Assembly: GCA_934615645.1 (NCBI GenBank)
Contig: CAKTTR010000029.1
Location: forward strand, 1 to 23,587
Direction of reading: 5' to 3'
DNA: 23,587 nucleotides
Source of the DNA: an uncultured Oscillospiraceae bacterium
Lineage (GTDB): Bacteria > Bacillota > Clostridia > Oscillospirales > Oscillospiraceae
Shown one piece after another: positions 1 to 7,253 of this stretch; position 1 is the stretch's first letter; each line of letters starts with the position of its first letter. The position numbers were made by a program, and so were the translations under genes. The notes beneath the pieces are model-generated. The model saw nothing but the letters and a program-made list of their open reading frames with translations, was not told the DNA's origin and searched no databases.

Positions 1-89
1 TGGTGCAGGAGCCTGTCAAGCAGGGCTGTCGCCAGCACCGTGTCACTGAGCAACTCTGAAATACTTGTTGCTGGTTATGAAAATATATG

Positions 90-132
90 AAAAGGGACTC
101 AAGCTAGCAGTTTGGATTCTTGAGTCCCTTTT
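90..132 (-). terminator. Intrinsic terminator of the HEPN-like gene
   Basis: A 14-bp perfect inverted repeat (90-103 with 119-132) surrounds a 15-nt loop, six bases past the stop codon of the minus-strand gene. Read on the minus strand the stem ends in TTTT followed by an AT-rich stretch, as expected for a Rho-independent terminator. The left flank is also A-rich, so it may work in both directions and stop transcription entering from the left. Confidence 0.75.
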
Positions 133-137
133 GCTAT

Positions 138-1169
138 TTATGGCTTATCCATTAGCCTTTCCAGAGTGGTGTATGCTCTCCGCATTACATCGAAATACAG
201 CACTGGCAGTTCGTCATTAACTTTCTTCCCTTGTGCAAAAAATCTTTTCCTATTTTTAAAGGTCATAAGTGTATTCTCTACTGTGAAGTCCGGCATTAGA
301 ATATGACGATCTATTATCTGCCCTGCATCTACCATTACAAATATCTTAGGATTCATTTCCCAGGTTGCGTTGTGAATTAATTCATTACGTAAGTTTTCAA
401 TAACAGAAGTGGTACGACACTTTTCAAACACAGTTCCTATCGGATCGATTTTTAACACAGTTCTCGCACCGTAGAGGATATTACTTGCTGCCAACTTTAC
501 ATAGCCAGACGTACACTGTTTTAAATGTTCAAATTCATATGTAATCTTAGTAAGGATATCAAACATGGAATAACTCTGAATGATGAAGCTATAAAGGAGG
601 CTGAACACCGTACGAGACTCTGCACTGTTTTCAAAATATACTCCGTCCATTTTCGGAATAGAATGTAAAGAGCATAAATGCTTATAAAATTCAACAACAG
701 AACTATGGCATCCAAAAATCAACTCTTGTAACGTGTTGACCAGACTTTGACAATCAGCAGTATAGGCGTATCTGAATTTCTTCGCTTCGATTTCTTGGTA
801 TGCTTCCAAGAGAACGCCATCCTTGATGCCGAGTTCAGCCATTCTTGTTGAAACGGACATGGAGAAACATCTTGCGGTGTCATCTTTTGACATATCGAAA
901 TCGGAATCCAAGCCAGCCCTGCTAATCCATGCTGGTTGCATTTCATAATTGGCGTAAAACTCGGCTCGAGAAGGGAAAATGGCGTCTTGAAATGCATCAT
1001 ACAGATCTACACATAGCGCATCTAATGAATACTGGATGTCATCGCCAGGGTAGTGGTATTGACTCAGTTTAGAGGGTGCATCTAAATTTTCTGCAATGTA
1101 AAATTTATCGTATCCTTTCGGCAATACATCTACTTTCGTCCCGTTCTGGAGATAAAATACAAATTTCAC
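138..1169 (-). CDS. Hypothetical protein with HEPN-like motif, AT-rich accessory gene
   Basis: A 343-residue soluble protein with no signal peptide or membrane segment. I do not recognise the full-length family. Near the C-terminus (residues 261-266) the sequence RNELIH, within a predicted helix, fits the R-x4-6-H motif of HEPN domains, many of which are RNases of toxin-antitoxin or defence systems; the preceding 100 residues look helical, as HEPN domains are. The N-terminal half (residues 1-120) is of unknown type. The start is a GTG at 1169, preceded at good distance by a strong AAGGGGG ribosome binding site. The gene is clearly richer in A+T than the genes from 2232 onward and sits alone between its own promoter and terminator beside mobile-element debris, which suggests horizontal acquisition. 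No partner antitoxin gene is visible on its right; the left side is cut by the window edge. Confidence 0.75.
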   Translation of the reverse strand: MKFVFYLQNGTKVDVLPKGYDKFYIAENLDAPSKLSQYHYPGDDIQYSLDALCVDLYDAFQDAIFPSRAEFYANYEMQPAWISRAGLDSDFDMSKDDTARCFSMSVSTRMAELGIKDGVLLEAYQEIEAKKFRYAYTADCQSLVNTLQELIFGCHSSVVEFYKHLCSLHSIPKMDGVYFENSAESRTVFSLLYSFIIQSYSMFDILTKITYEFEHLKQCTSGYVKLAASNILYGARTVLKIDPIGTVFEKCRTTSVIENLRNELIHNATWEMNPKIFVMVDAGQIIDRHILMPDFTVENTLMTFKNRKRFFAQGKKVNDELPVLYFDVMRRAYTTLERLMDKP

Positions 1170-1200
1170 AGCAATCCCCCTTACTGTTAAGAATGTGGTA

Positions 1201-1230
1201 ATTATACCAAATACCGTGGCTTATTGTAAT
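1201..1230 (-). promoter_or_regulatory. Promoter of the HEPN-like gene (extended -10)
   Basis: On the minus strand a perfect TATAAT (1201-1206) is preceded by TGG, giving an extended -10, with ATTACA as a weak -35 at 18-bp spacing (1225-1230). It lies about 30 bp upstream of the GTG start, so the leader is short. Confidence 0.55.
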
Positions 1231-1421
1231 TATCTCTGCATCTGAATAAGCCCTGCATCAATCATCATTCCATCCATGAAGTCAGCCTTTTCACGCTCCC
1301 GGCAGAGAGTATAGACGGCATCCACGATCCCCGATTTATCTACCGGAGAAGTATGCCTTTCATCTGCTGGTATAGGGGCTTCAAAAGCAGGCTCTTTATC
1401 AGATGATGTTTCAGGATTTTA
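1230..1421 (-). pseudogene. C-terminal remnant of a mobile-element protein
   Basis: Minus-strand frame of 63 codons ending in TAA at 1230-1232, with protein-like composition: its end includes CREREKADFMDGMMIDAG followed by LIQMQR. It has no start codon of its own; upstream in the same frame there are two adjacent stops (TGA then TAA around 1419-1424), beyond which the frame stays open to about 1640. This fits the 3' end of a decayed gene. The flavour resembles small accessory proteins of clostridial conjugative elements, but I cannot name a family. A gene promoter could also overlap this stretch, since the gene at 138-1169 starts from 1201-1230. Confidence 0.35.
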
Positions 1422-1545
1422 TCATACGTAGGCATTTCCGACACTGCCCCTCATCACCTCTATCGCCATTCTGCTATTTCTTTTCGTTCCGAGTACAAAA
1501 CGGCCATTGCCCACTGCCTGAAGTGCAGTGGATAATGCGTTGCCA

Positions 1546-1674
1546 ATGCACTCCTGTTCCTTGCCGGCCCGGTTCTGCCCTTTTTGTCCTTTCTGTCCCA
1601 CGGTTGCTAAAGAAAACCGGCCGAAAGTGCAGCGTAGCACCGTAGCCTTCGGCGGGTTTCTATATGGAAAATAA
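1546..1674 (+). CDS. Short ORF with CPF repeat, mobile-element associated (doubtful)
   Basis: A 42-codon ORF whose product has three CPF units (FCPFCPFCPT) and ends in VAFGGFLYGK. From memory, near-identical short ORFs recur around conjugative elements of gut Firmicutes, but they may not be translated: the conservation could be at the DNA or RNA level. No convincing ribosome binding site precedes the ATG. It overlaps an antisense open frame. I list it because the segment marks 1400-1680 as mobile-element debris. Confidence 0.25.
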   Translation: MHSCSLPARFCPFCPFCPTVAKENRPKVQRSTVAFGGFLYGK

Positions 1675-1840
1675 TAATTTATCGTTTCTACTCTTATAAC
1701 GATTGCCGTTTTGCTAAGTCCTGGGTTTTCTCATCATGGCCGCAGCAAATCCGGGCAAACATTCCGCTTATGGCCGGGAATGTTCGGAATTACCCGTGTT
1801 TTTTGAAAAAATCATTCCTCGGGCGGCGGAAAATAAAAAA
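1675..1840. other. AT-rich spacer between mobile-element debris and tRNA-fMet
   Basis: No ORF or RNA gene is seen. The base composition is AT-richer than the main part of the window. The stretch follows the CPF ORF and ends at the terminator of tRNA-fMet, so it is probably the residual edge of the accessory island. No obvious copy of the tRNA 3' end, which would mark an attachment site, was found inside it. Confidence 0.4.
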
Positions 1841-1873
1841 TTACCGTTGTTGACATTGTATCAACAACGGTAA
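1841..1873 (-). terminator. Terminator of tRNA-fMet
   Basis: A 13-bp perfect inverted repeat (1841-1853 with 1861-1873) with a 7-nt loop lies 6 bases past the CCA end of the tRNA. On the minus strand it runs into TTTTTTATTTT, a classical Rho-independent terminator. Confidence 0.85.
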
Positions 1874-1879
1874 CAGATT

Positions 1880-1956
<77 letters not shown>

Positions 1957-1993
1957 ATTTCTAAAACCAGGCGTCTTGCCTTGGTGCTAGATT

Positions 1994-2022
1994 ATAATAG
2001 CACACGGGCAGGTCTGTGTCAA
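1994..2022 (-). promoter_or_regulatory. Sigma-A promoter of tRNA-fMet
   Basis: Minus strand: TTGACA (2017-2022) and TATTAT (1994-1999) separated by 17 bp. The predicted transcription start is about 30 nt upstream of the mature tRNA 5' end. The -35 is consensus and the -10 near consensus. Confidence 0.8.
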
Positions 2023-2112
2023 GCACTTTTTTCGTCTGCCCTTATTTTTTCTGCCTTGGGCGCAGGAATCGGGGCGGCGGGTAAAAAAGTGCAGAAAATG
2101 CAAAAATACTAA

Positions 2113-2141
2113 TAGCATATTCGTAGTAATTACTATATAAT
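2113..2141 (+). promoter_or_regulatory. Possible promoter and 12-bp palindrome before the signalling operon
   Basis: A perfect -10 TATAAT (2136-2141) lies about 90 bp upstream of the first gene, but the -35 at 17-bp spacing (TAGCAT) is poor. The spacer holds a perfect 12-bp palindrome, TAGTAATTACTA (2124-2135), touching the -10, where a repressor or activator could act. A weak core promoter with an operator-like site suggests regulated transcription; this is inference from position. Confidence 0.4.
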
Positions 2142-2231
2142 AATTGTATAGAATCTTAACGCTCCAGCATGGCGGCGCTTCCCTGACCCGGGCAGGCACC
2201 GGCCAGCACAGTGGGCGGGCAAGGAGACCAA

Positions 2232-3479
2232 ATGAAACGAAGAAAACTGCTGCTCGCGGATGACTCTGAGCTGAACCGCGCGATCCTTGCCAACATGCTG
2301 GAGGCGGATTTTGAAATCATCGAGGTCTCCAACGGGAAAGAGGCCCTCGCCGCTCTCCAGACGTATCGGAGCAGTCTCTCTGCCCTTTTGCTGGATATCG
2401 TCATGCCTGAGCTGGACGGCTTCGGCGTTTTAGAGGAGATGAACCGCCTGCACTGGATCGACGCGCTCCCGACGATCATCATCTCCGCCGAGACCGGCGG
2501 CGCGTATATCGACCATGCCTTTGCCCTGGGCGCATCGGATTATATCAGCCGTCCGTTCGTCCCAGGCATCATCCGGCGCCGGATCATGAACGCGATCCTG
2601 CTCCACACCAAAAAGCAGCAGATGATGGCCCTCGTCGCCGACTGGTTCTCGCAGCAGGGGCACAGCGACGAGATCCTGCTGACGATCCTGGAATACGCCG
2701 TGGAGACCCGCAGCGGCGAAGGCGGCACCCATATGACCGGCGTGGACACCATCACCGGTCTGCTGCTGCGCCGCCTGCTGGAAAAGCCCAACCCGTATGG
2801 GCTGACAGAGGCGGACGTAAACGTGATCTGCACCGCCTCCGGGCTGCACGACCCGGGCAAGCTGCTGGTCCCCTCGGAGATCCTCAAAAAGCCCGGCAAG
2901 CTGACGGCGGAGGAATTTGAGATCGTCAAGCGGCACACCGTCATGGGCGCGCAGCTCATCGCGGACCTACCCGTCTACCAAAACGAAAAGCTGGTCCAAT
3001 ACGCCATCACCATCTGCCGCTGGCACCATGAGCGCTGGAACGGCGAGGGCTACCCGGACGGCCTCTGGGGCGACGGCATTCCCATTGCGGCCCAGGTCGT
3101 CTCCCTGGCTGACGCTTACGATGCCCTGACCAACGCACGCAGCTACAAAACCGCCTTTGACCACGAGACTGCCCTGGCCATGCTGCACAATGGCGAATGC
3201 GGCAGCTTTAACCCCCTGCTGCTCACCTGCCTGGACGAGGTCGCCGAAACCATCCGGCAGGCCAAGCAGGAGCGGCGCATCCTGCAGAACAAGCCCACGG
3301 TGCAAAAAGCCGTTGACGAGCTCTACAGCGGGCAGGACCTGCCGGCCGTCCGCGTCGCCCAGCAGCTGGAGGAATACCGCACCCAGCATCGCTTCTTCTC
3401 AGATCTCACCCAGGATTACTGGTTCAAATATACGCTGCAGCCCGCATCGCTGCAGCTCTCCCGCAGCGCGGCCGAATGA
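2232..3479 (+). CDS. Response regulator, REC + HD-GYP c-di-GMP phosphodiesterase (N-terminal part of a split REC-HD-GYP-GGDEF protein)
   Basis: 415 residues from the ATG at 2232, chosen because AAGGAGA lies just upstream; an in-frame upstream start at 2211 lacks such a site. REC domain, residues 4-120: acidic pair D10-D11, phospho-acceptor Asp55 in LLLDIVMPELDG; the usual switch lysine is replaced by arginine (SRPF, 106-109). HD-GYP domain, residues about 140-320: first metal His in GTHMTG, HD at 206-207, H235, HH at 265-266, GYP at 273-275, D294/D297. The metal-binding set looks complete, so hydrolysis of cyclic di-GMP is expected, probably switched by phosphorylation of Asp55. The reading frame stops at TGA 3477-3479 but stays protein-like in the same frame to 4643, so this is very likely the front part of an 803-codon gene. 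The helical tail after residue 340 probably linked it to the next domain. Confidence 0.92.
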   Translation: MKRRKLLLADDSELNRAILANMLEADFEIIEVSNGKEALAALQTYRSSLSALLLDIVMPELDGFGVLEEMNRLHWIDALPTIIISAETGGAYIDHAFALGASDYISRPFVPGIIRRRIMNAILLHTKKQQMMALVADWFSQQGHSDEILLTILEYAVETRSGEGGTHMTGVDTITGLLLRRLLEKPNPYGLTEADVNVICTASGLHDPGKLLVPSEILKKPGKLTAEEFEIVKRHTVMGAQLIADLPVYQNEKLVQYAITICRWHHERWNGEGYPDGLWGDGIPIAAQVVSLADAYDALTNARSYKTAFDHETALAMLHNGECGSFNPLLLTCLDEVAETIRQAKQERRILQNKPTVQKAVDELYSGQDLPAVRVAQQLEEYRTQHRFFSDLTQDYWFKYTLQPASLQLSRSAAE

Positions 3480-3845
3480 CTCGGCCTGCCGCGCATGATC
3501 GTCAACCCGATGGAGCACCCGGACGCCCTGGCGATTTTGGGCGCCGACGCCCGGGAAACGCTGCGCCAGGCGCTGGAGACGCGCCGGGTCGACGACCGAT
3601 ACCTGGAGCTGACCGTCACCATTTACGTAAACGGCAAGCCCTGCCGCTGCCAAATGGCGCTGCTCGTCTTTTGGGACGCGGCGAATCAGGACCGCTACCG
3701 CGCGATCCTGGGTAAGGTCCTGGATATCGACGAAAGCTTCGGCCGCCTGACCCGCTACGATGCAGCGCTTGCGGCCCCGGCCGCCCCTGCGCTGCTGCCT
3801 GTCCTGGCGGGGCCGGACGATGTGCTCCAGCTCCAAAGCAGTTAG
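3480..3845 (+). pseudogene. Middle PAS-like segment of the split response regulator
   Basis: 122 codons in the same frame as the HD-GYP part, between TGA 3477-3479 and TAG 3843-3845. The first possible start is ATG 3495, without a recognisable ribosome binding site. The product (LGLPRMIVNPMEHPDALAIL and onward) has the pattern of a degenerate PAS-like fold with alternating strands (YLELTVTIYVNGK) that precedes GGDEF domains in Firmicutes. The ATG that overlaps the upstream TGA (ATGA at 3476-3479) opens the wrong frame, so translational coupling would not produce this segment. Alternatives: expression as a separate 116-residue protein, or read-through of the TGA; I consider both less likely than mutation or a sequence error. 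Confidence 0.6.
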
Positions 3846-3854
3846 GTCGGCCCG

Positions 3855-4643
3855 GTGCTCCAGAGTTACCGCCGCATGTTTGCCACCGTCCGCCTGGTCG
3901 ACCCGGGCTTATGCCTGCAGGTCTCCGCGGACGCGCACGGGCACCGCTTGGAGCAGTCGGCGCATTGCTATGCCATCTGGGGCAAAGAGCGCCGCTGCAG
4001 CAACTGCATCGCCCAGGAGGCCATCCGCACCCGCCGGACGCAAAGCAAGATTGAATCCGCGGGCAGTGATATTTTCTACGTTCTGGCCCTGTGCGCCGAG
4101 ATCGACGGCGTCCCCTACGCGCTGGAGTGTGCCAACCCGCTCCAATCCAGCGGCAGTGAGGAGAATCTGCTCAATCAGCTGCTGGTGCGCAACCGGCAGG
4201 TCTACATTGATTCGGCCACCAAGGTCTTCAAGCGCCGCTATTATGATACGCGCATCCGCGGCCTGACCGGGGCCTACGCTCTGGCCATGTTTGATATCGA
4301 CGATTTTAAGGCCGTCAACGATACCTTCGGCCACGCCGCCGGGGACCTGGCCCTGTATCACGTCGCCCAGACCGTCCGGGCAAAGCTGCGCGGCAGCGAC
4401 GAGATCATCCGTTACGGCGGCGACGAATTTTTCCTGCTGTTTCACGGTCTGCCCGGGCATATTCTGGAGCGAAAGCTGCAAGCGCTCTGCCAGGCGGTGG
4501 CCCAGATCGAGCTTTCCGATTACCCAGCGCTCCGGCTCAGCATCAGCATCGGCGGTATCGCAGCCGCCGGGCGGATCGCAGAGCTGGTGCAAAAAGCGGA
4601 CCGCGCCCTCTACCAGGCGAAAAAACCAAGGGCTGCGCCGTAA
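3855..4643 (+). CDS. Diguanylate cyclase (GGDEF) with Cys-rich sensor segment, C-terminal part of the split regulator
   Basis: Up to 262 residues from GTG 3855; the frame is open from 3846 right after TAG 3843-3845 and is the same frame as 2232-3479. Residues about 30-95 hold the pattern C-x3-W-x5-C-x2-C (HCYAIWGKERRCSNC), which I associate from memory with sensor segments of Firmicutes GGDEF proteins and which could bind a metal, cluster or thiol ligand. The GGDEF domain follows (residues about 120-255): FDIDDFKAVNDTFGHAAGD, then the allosteric I-site RGSD five residues before an intact GGDEF. Synthesis of c-di-GMP from two GTP with product inhibition is expected. No good ribosome binding site precedes the GTG, so independent translation is uncertain; the ancestral protein would have joined HD-GYP and GGDEF in one chain. 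TAA stop, then 18 nt to the Hpt gene. Confidence 0.85.
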   Translation: MLQSYRRMFATVRLVDPGLCLQVSADAHGHRLEQSAHCYAIWGKERRCSNCIAQEAIRTRRTQSKIESAGSDIFYVLALCAEIDGVPYALECANPLQSSGSEENLLNQLLVRNRQVYIDSATKVFKRRYYDTRIRGLTGAYALAMFDIDDFKAVNDTFGHAAGDLALYHVAQTVRAKLRGSDEIIRYGGDEFFLLFHGLPGHILERKLQALCQAVAQIELSDYPALRLSISIGGIAAAGRIAELVQKADRALYQAKKPRAAP

Positions 4644-4661
4644 TTTATAAGGAGGACTCCC

Positions 4662-5018
4662 ATGCGAGTACCTGATTTTTACGCAGCCGCCGGCGGCGAC
4701 TATGCCGACGCCATCACCCGCCTGCAAAGCGACGCCTTGCTTGCAAGATTCCTGCAAATGCTGCCGGACGACCCTTCTATGGCCCAGCTGACCGCCGCCA
4801 TGGCCGCTGGGGATGCCGCCGCGGCTTTCCGCGCCGTCCATACCCTCAAGGGCATCGCTTTGAATCTGAGCCTGTCCGACCTGGCGGACGCCTGCGCCGC
4901 CTTGACCGAGCACCTACGGGGCCGCGACGCCCTGCCGGATGGCATCCAGCCGCAGTATGACGCTGTCCTGGCCCAGCACACCCGTGTACTGGACGCACTG
5001 GCGCAGCTGACACCCTGA
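4662..5018 (+). CDS. Hpt (histidine phosphotransfer) protein
   Basis: A 118-residue all-helical protein with the Hpt signature VHTLKGIALNLSL; His60 is the predicted phospho-acceptor and the following K-G and N-L are the conserved residues of the family. It has no kinase domain, no signal peptide and no membrane segment, so it should shuttle phosphate in the cytoplasm between the REC of the downstream hybrid kinase and the REC of the upstream regulator. A strong AAGGAGG (4650-4656) precedes the ATG, and spacing of 18 and 22 nt to its neighbours fits one operon. Usual length for a stand-alone Hpt. Confidence 0.93.
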   Translation: MRVPDFYAAAGGDYADAITRLQSDALLARFLQMLPDDPSMAQLTAAMAAGDAAAAFRAVHTLKGIALNLSLSDLADACAALTEHLRGRDALPDGIQPQYDAVLAQHTRVLDALAQLTP

Positions 5019-5040
5019 TTCTCCCAGGAGGGATGCACAG

Positions 5041-7186
5041 ATGAAGCAACGCAAAATGCCACCGGAGCGGCAATCCCCCCCCCGGCCTCTCCACCCCCGG
5101 GGCAGAGATCGAACAGCAGATCGTCGCCCCGCTGCGGCAGTATGACGGCGTGGGGATCCTCGGCGGCGATTATACGCCCGGCTTTCCCATCTGCACCGCC
5201 GGGGAGCTTGCCATGCAGCTTCTGGGGTATGATACCCCAGAAGAATTTCTGCAGGCCAGCGGCGGCACAATGGCTGGCCTGGTCTGCGAAAACAGTACCG
5301 CCTGGCAGGCGGACTTTGCCGCGCTGCACGGCGCTATGATGCTGCACCTGCGCGGTAAAACCGGCCCGCGCCGGGTCCAGCTGGTCAAATACGATGCCGT
5401 GCTTCCCGAAAACTGCCACCGCTGGCTGGCCTCCCTGCGGGACCTGGACCTGGTATGCCGCCAGGAGCAGCAGCTGGACCGTCTTTTGCAGGATAAGCGC
5501 CACCAGGAGTACAATCAGCAGGAGCAGCTCTCGCAGATGAATTTCGCCCTGGAACGGCAAAATCTCTCCCTGGAGCGCACCCTGGCCGAAGCCAACCGCG
5601 ACCGCGAGATCATCTCCGCCATCAGCAAGATCTATTGGATGATCTACCATCTGAATCTGCCGACCGGCACGTATGAAGAGATCGCCGTCCACGACGAACG
5701 CCACCGGCCAACGGGCGACCGCGGCCGCATCGCAGACCGCTTTCCGGCAGCCTGCAGGCAAACCGTCCGCGCAGAGGACCAGGCCGCCATGCTGGCCTTT
5801 CTGGACAGCACCACCCTGGCCGACCGTCTGCAGGACCGGGATGAGATCTCCCAGGCGTACCAGACCATCACCGGCAACTGGCACCAGGGCCGCTTTATCG
5901 TCGAAAAGCGCAATGCGTCTGGCCGGGCGATCCAGGTGCTCTATACCATCCAGATCATCAACGAGCAAAAGCAGAAGGAGCTGGCCTACGAAAAGCGCCT
6001 GACTGACATCGCCGCCGAGGCGCGGCGGGCAAATCTCTCAAAAACCGACTTCCTGCGCCGCATGAGCCACGACATCCGCACCCCGATCCATGGCATCCAC
6101 GGCATGATCGAGATTGCCAATCATTATGCAGACGATCTGGAAAAGCAGCGGGAGTGCCGCGACAAGGTCTGGGACGCCTCGGGGTATCTGCTCTCCTTGG
6201 TCAACAGCGTGCTGGATATGAGCCGCCTGGAGGCCGGGGCCGTCCATCTGGAGCACGCCCCTTTTAATCTGCTGCAGCTTTTGAGCGAGAGCAACACCGT
6301 CGCCCAGATGCAGGCATCGGAGCATACGCTCCACTACCATGTCGACCGTTCCCGCAGCTGCATTCAGCACCCCTATCTGATCGGCAGCGCACCCCATCTC
6401 AAGCAGATCCTGATGAATATCGCGTCCAACGCCGTCAAATACAACCGGGAAAACGGCACGATCACCGTCTGGTGCCAGGAGCTTTCCTACGACGGCAGCG
6501 CCGCCACCTTCTGCTTCGCCTGCGCCGACACGGGCATCGGCATGAGCCCGGATTTCCAGCTGCACGCCTTTGAGCCCTTCGCCCAGGAAGGAAAAAGCAC
6601 GACCCGTACCCACTACAACGGCTCCGGCCTGGGCCTGTCCATCGTCCAAGCCCTCGCCCGGCAGATGGGCGGCAGCATCGACTTCACCAGCCGCGAGAAC
6701 GAGGGCACGACCTTTTACGTGACCCTCACCTTCAAGGTGGACCCCGCGCCGCCGCAGGAGGTCCCACGCACGGAAATGAACGCCCTGGACCTGAACGGCA
6801 TTCACATTCTGCTGGCGGAGGACAACGACCTCAATATGGAGATCGCCCGCTTTTTCATCGAGCAGCACGGCGGAACGGTCCAGCCAGTGAAAAACGGTCA
6901 GGAGGCGGTGGACGCCTTCGCCGCTGCCTATCCCGGGACCTTTGACCTCGTCCTGATGGACGTGATGATGCCCGTTCTGGGCGGCTACGCCGCCACCCGG
7001 GCGATTCGCGCCATGGACCGACCGGACGCCGCCACGATCCCCATTCTCGCCATGTCGGCCAACGCCTTCCAGGATGATATCGAAAAAAGCCTGGCCGCCG
7101 GGATGAATGAGCATCTGCCCAAGCCCATCAGCACAGACGCGCTCCTGGCCGCCATCTGGCGGCATATTCCGGATAGTCCAGCATGA
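5041..7186 (+). CDS. Cytoplasmic hybrid histidine kinase with REC domain; start out of frame through a 9-C tract
   Basis: The long open frame runs 5150-7186 (678 codons from GTG 5150), but the only ATG with a ribosome binding site (CAGGAGG, start 5041) is in another frame and stops at 5143. Removing one C from the tract 5075-5083 joins ATG 5041 to the long frame and gives a smooth 714-residue protein (AEIEQQIVAPLRQYDGVGIL across the join). Numbering from GTG 5150: N-terminal PAS-like region 1-100, coiled coil 100-160, a second sensory region 160-275, dimerisation/phospho-acceptor box FLRRMSHDIRTP with His307, ATP-binding N-box NIASNAVKYN (423-432), DTGIGM, FEPFAQE and GSGLGLSI, then a REC domain with Asp604 in LVLMDVMMP and Lys658. 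No membrane segment is seen, so it senses a cytoplasmic signal. It should phosphorylate its own REC, then Hpt, then the first gene's REC. Confidence 0.9.
5075..5083 (+). repeat. Homopolymeric tract of nine C
   Basis: Nine consecutive C within codons 12-14 of the kinase reading frame. A tract of eight would restore the frame. Such tracts slip during replication and are used as phase-variation switches by some bacteria; they are also common sites of sequencing error. Confidence 0.95.
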
Positions 7187-7201
7187 ACGAAACGCATAAA
7201 T

Positions 7202-7251
7202 AAGCAAGCCTGCTGTGGAATGACGCTTCCACAGCGGGCTTGCTTGTTTTT
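7202..7251 (+). terminator. Terminator of the signalling operon, shared with the convergent regulator gene
   Basis: A 19-bp stem (7202-7220 with 7227-7245, one G-T pair) with a 6-nt loop, followed on the plus strand by GTTTTTTG. It starts 16 nt past the kinase stop. The minus-strand gene ends at 7254 and can use the same hairpin, although the T-run on that side is poor. Confidence 0.85.
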
Positions 7252-7253
7252 TG

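Larger units (their letters stand above)
2232..4643 (+). other. Ancestral single gene: REC-HD-GYP-PAS-like-GGDEF with two in-frame stops
   Basis: The three open segments 2232-3479, 3480-3845 and 3846-4643 are all in one frame and add up to 803 codons with TGA at codon 416 and TAG at codon 538. Codon use and GC-rich third positions continue unchanged across both stops, so the breaks are recent, suppressed, or errors. TGA is one base from TGG (Trp) and CGA (Arg); TAG is one base from CAG (Gln), TGG and AAG. Confidence 0.75.

Noticed and set aside
1..89. Possible 3' end of a plus-strand gene entering from the left
   Set aside because: All three frames are short before a stop and none gives a recognisable C-terminus; too little sequence to call.
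3477..3479. TGA as selenocysteine, or TAG at 3843 as pyrrolysine
   Set aside because: HD-GYP and PAS-like segments have no known Sec or Pyl position here, TGA ends several genes in this window normally, and no selenium or pyrrolysine genes are visible.
3476..3715. Reinitiation at the ATGA overlapping the TGA stop
   Set aside because: The frame opened by this ATG is not the domain frame; its product is Arg/Pro/Gly-rich and looks like an out-of-frame shadow.
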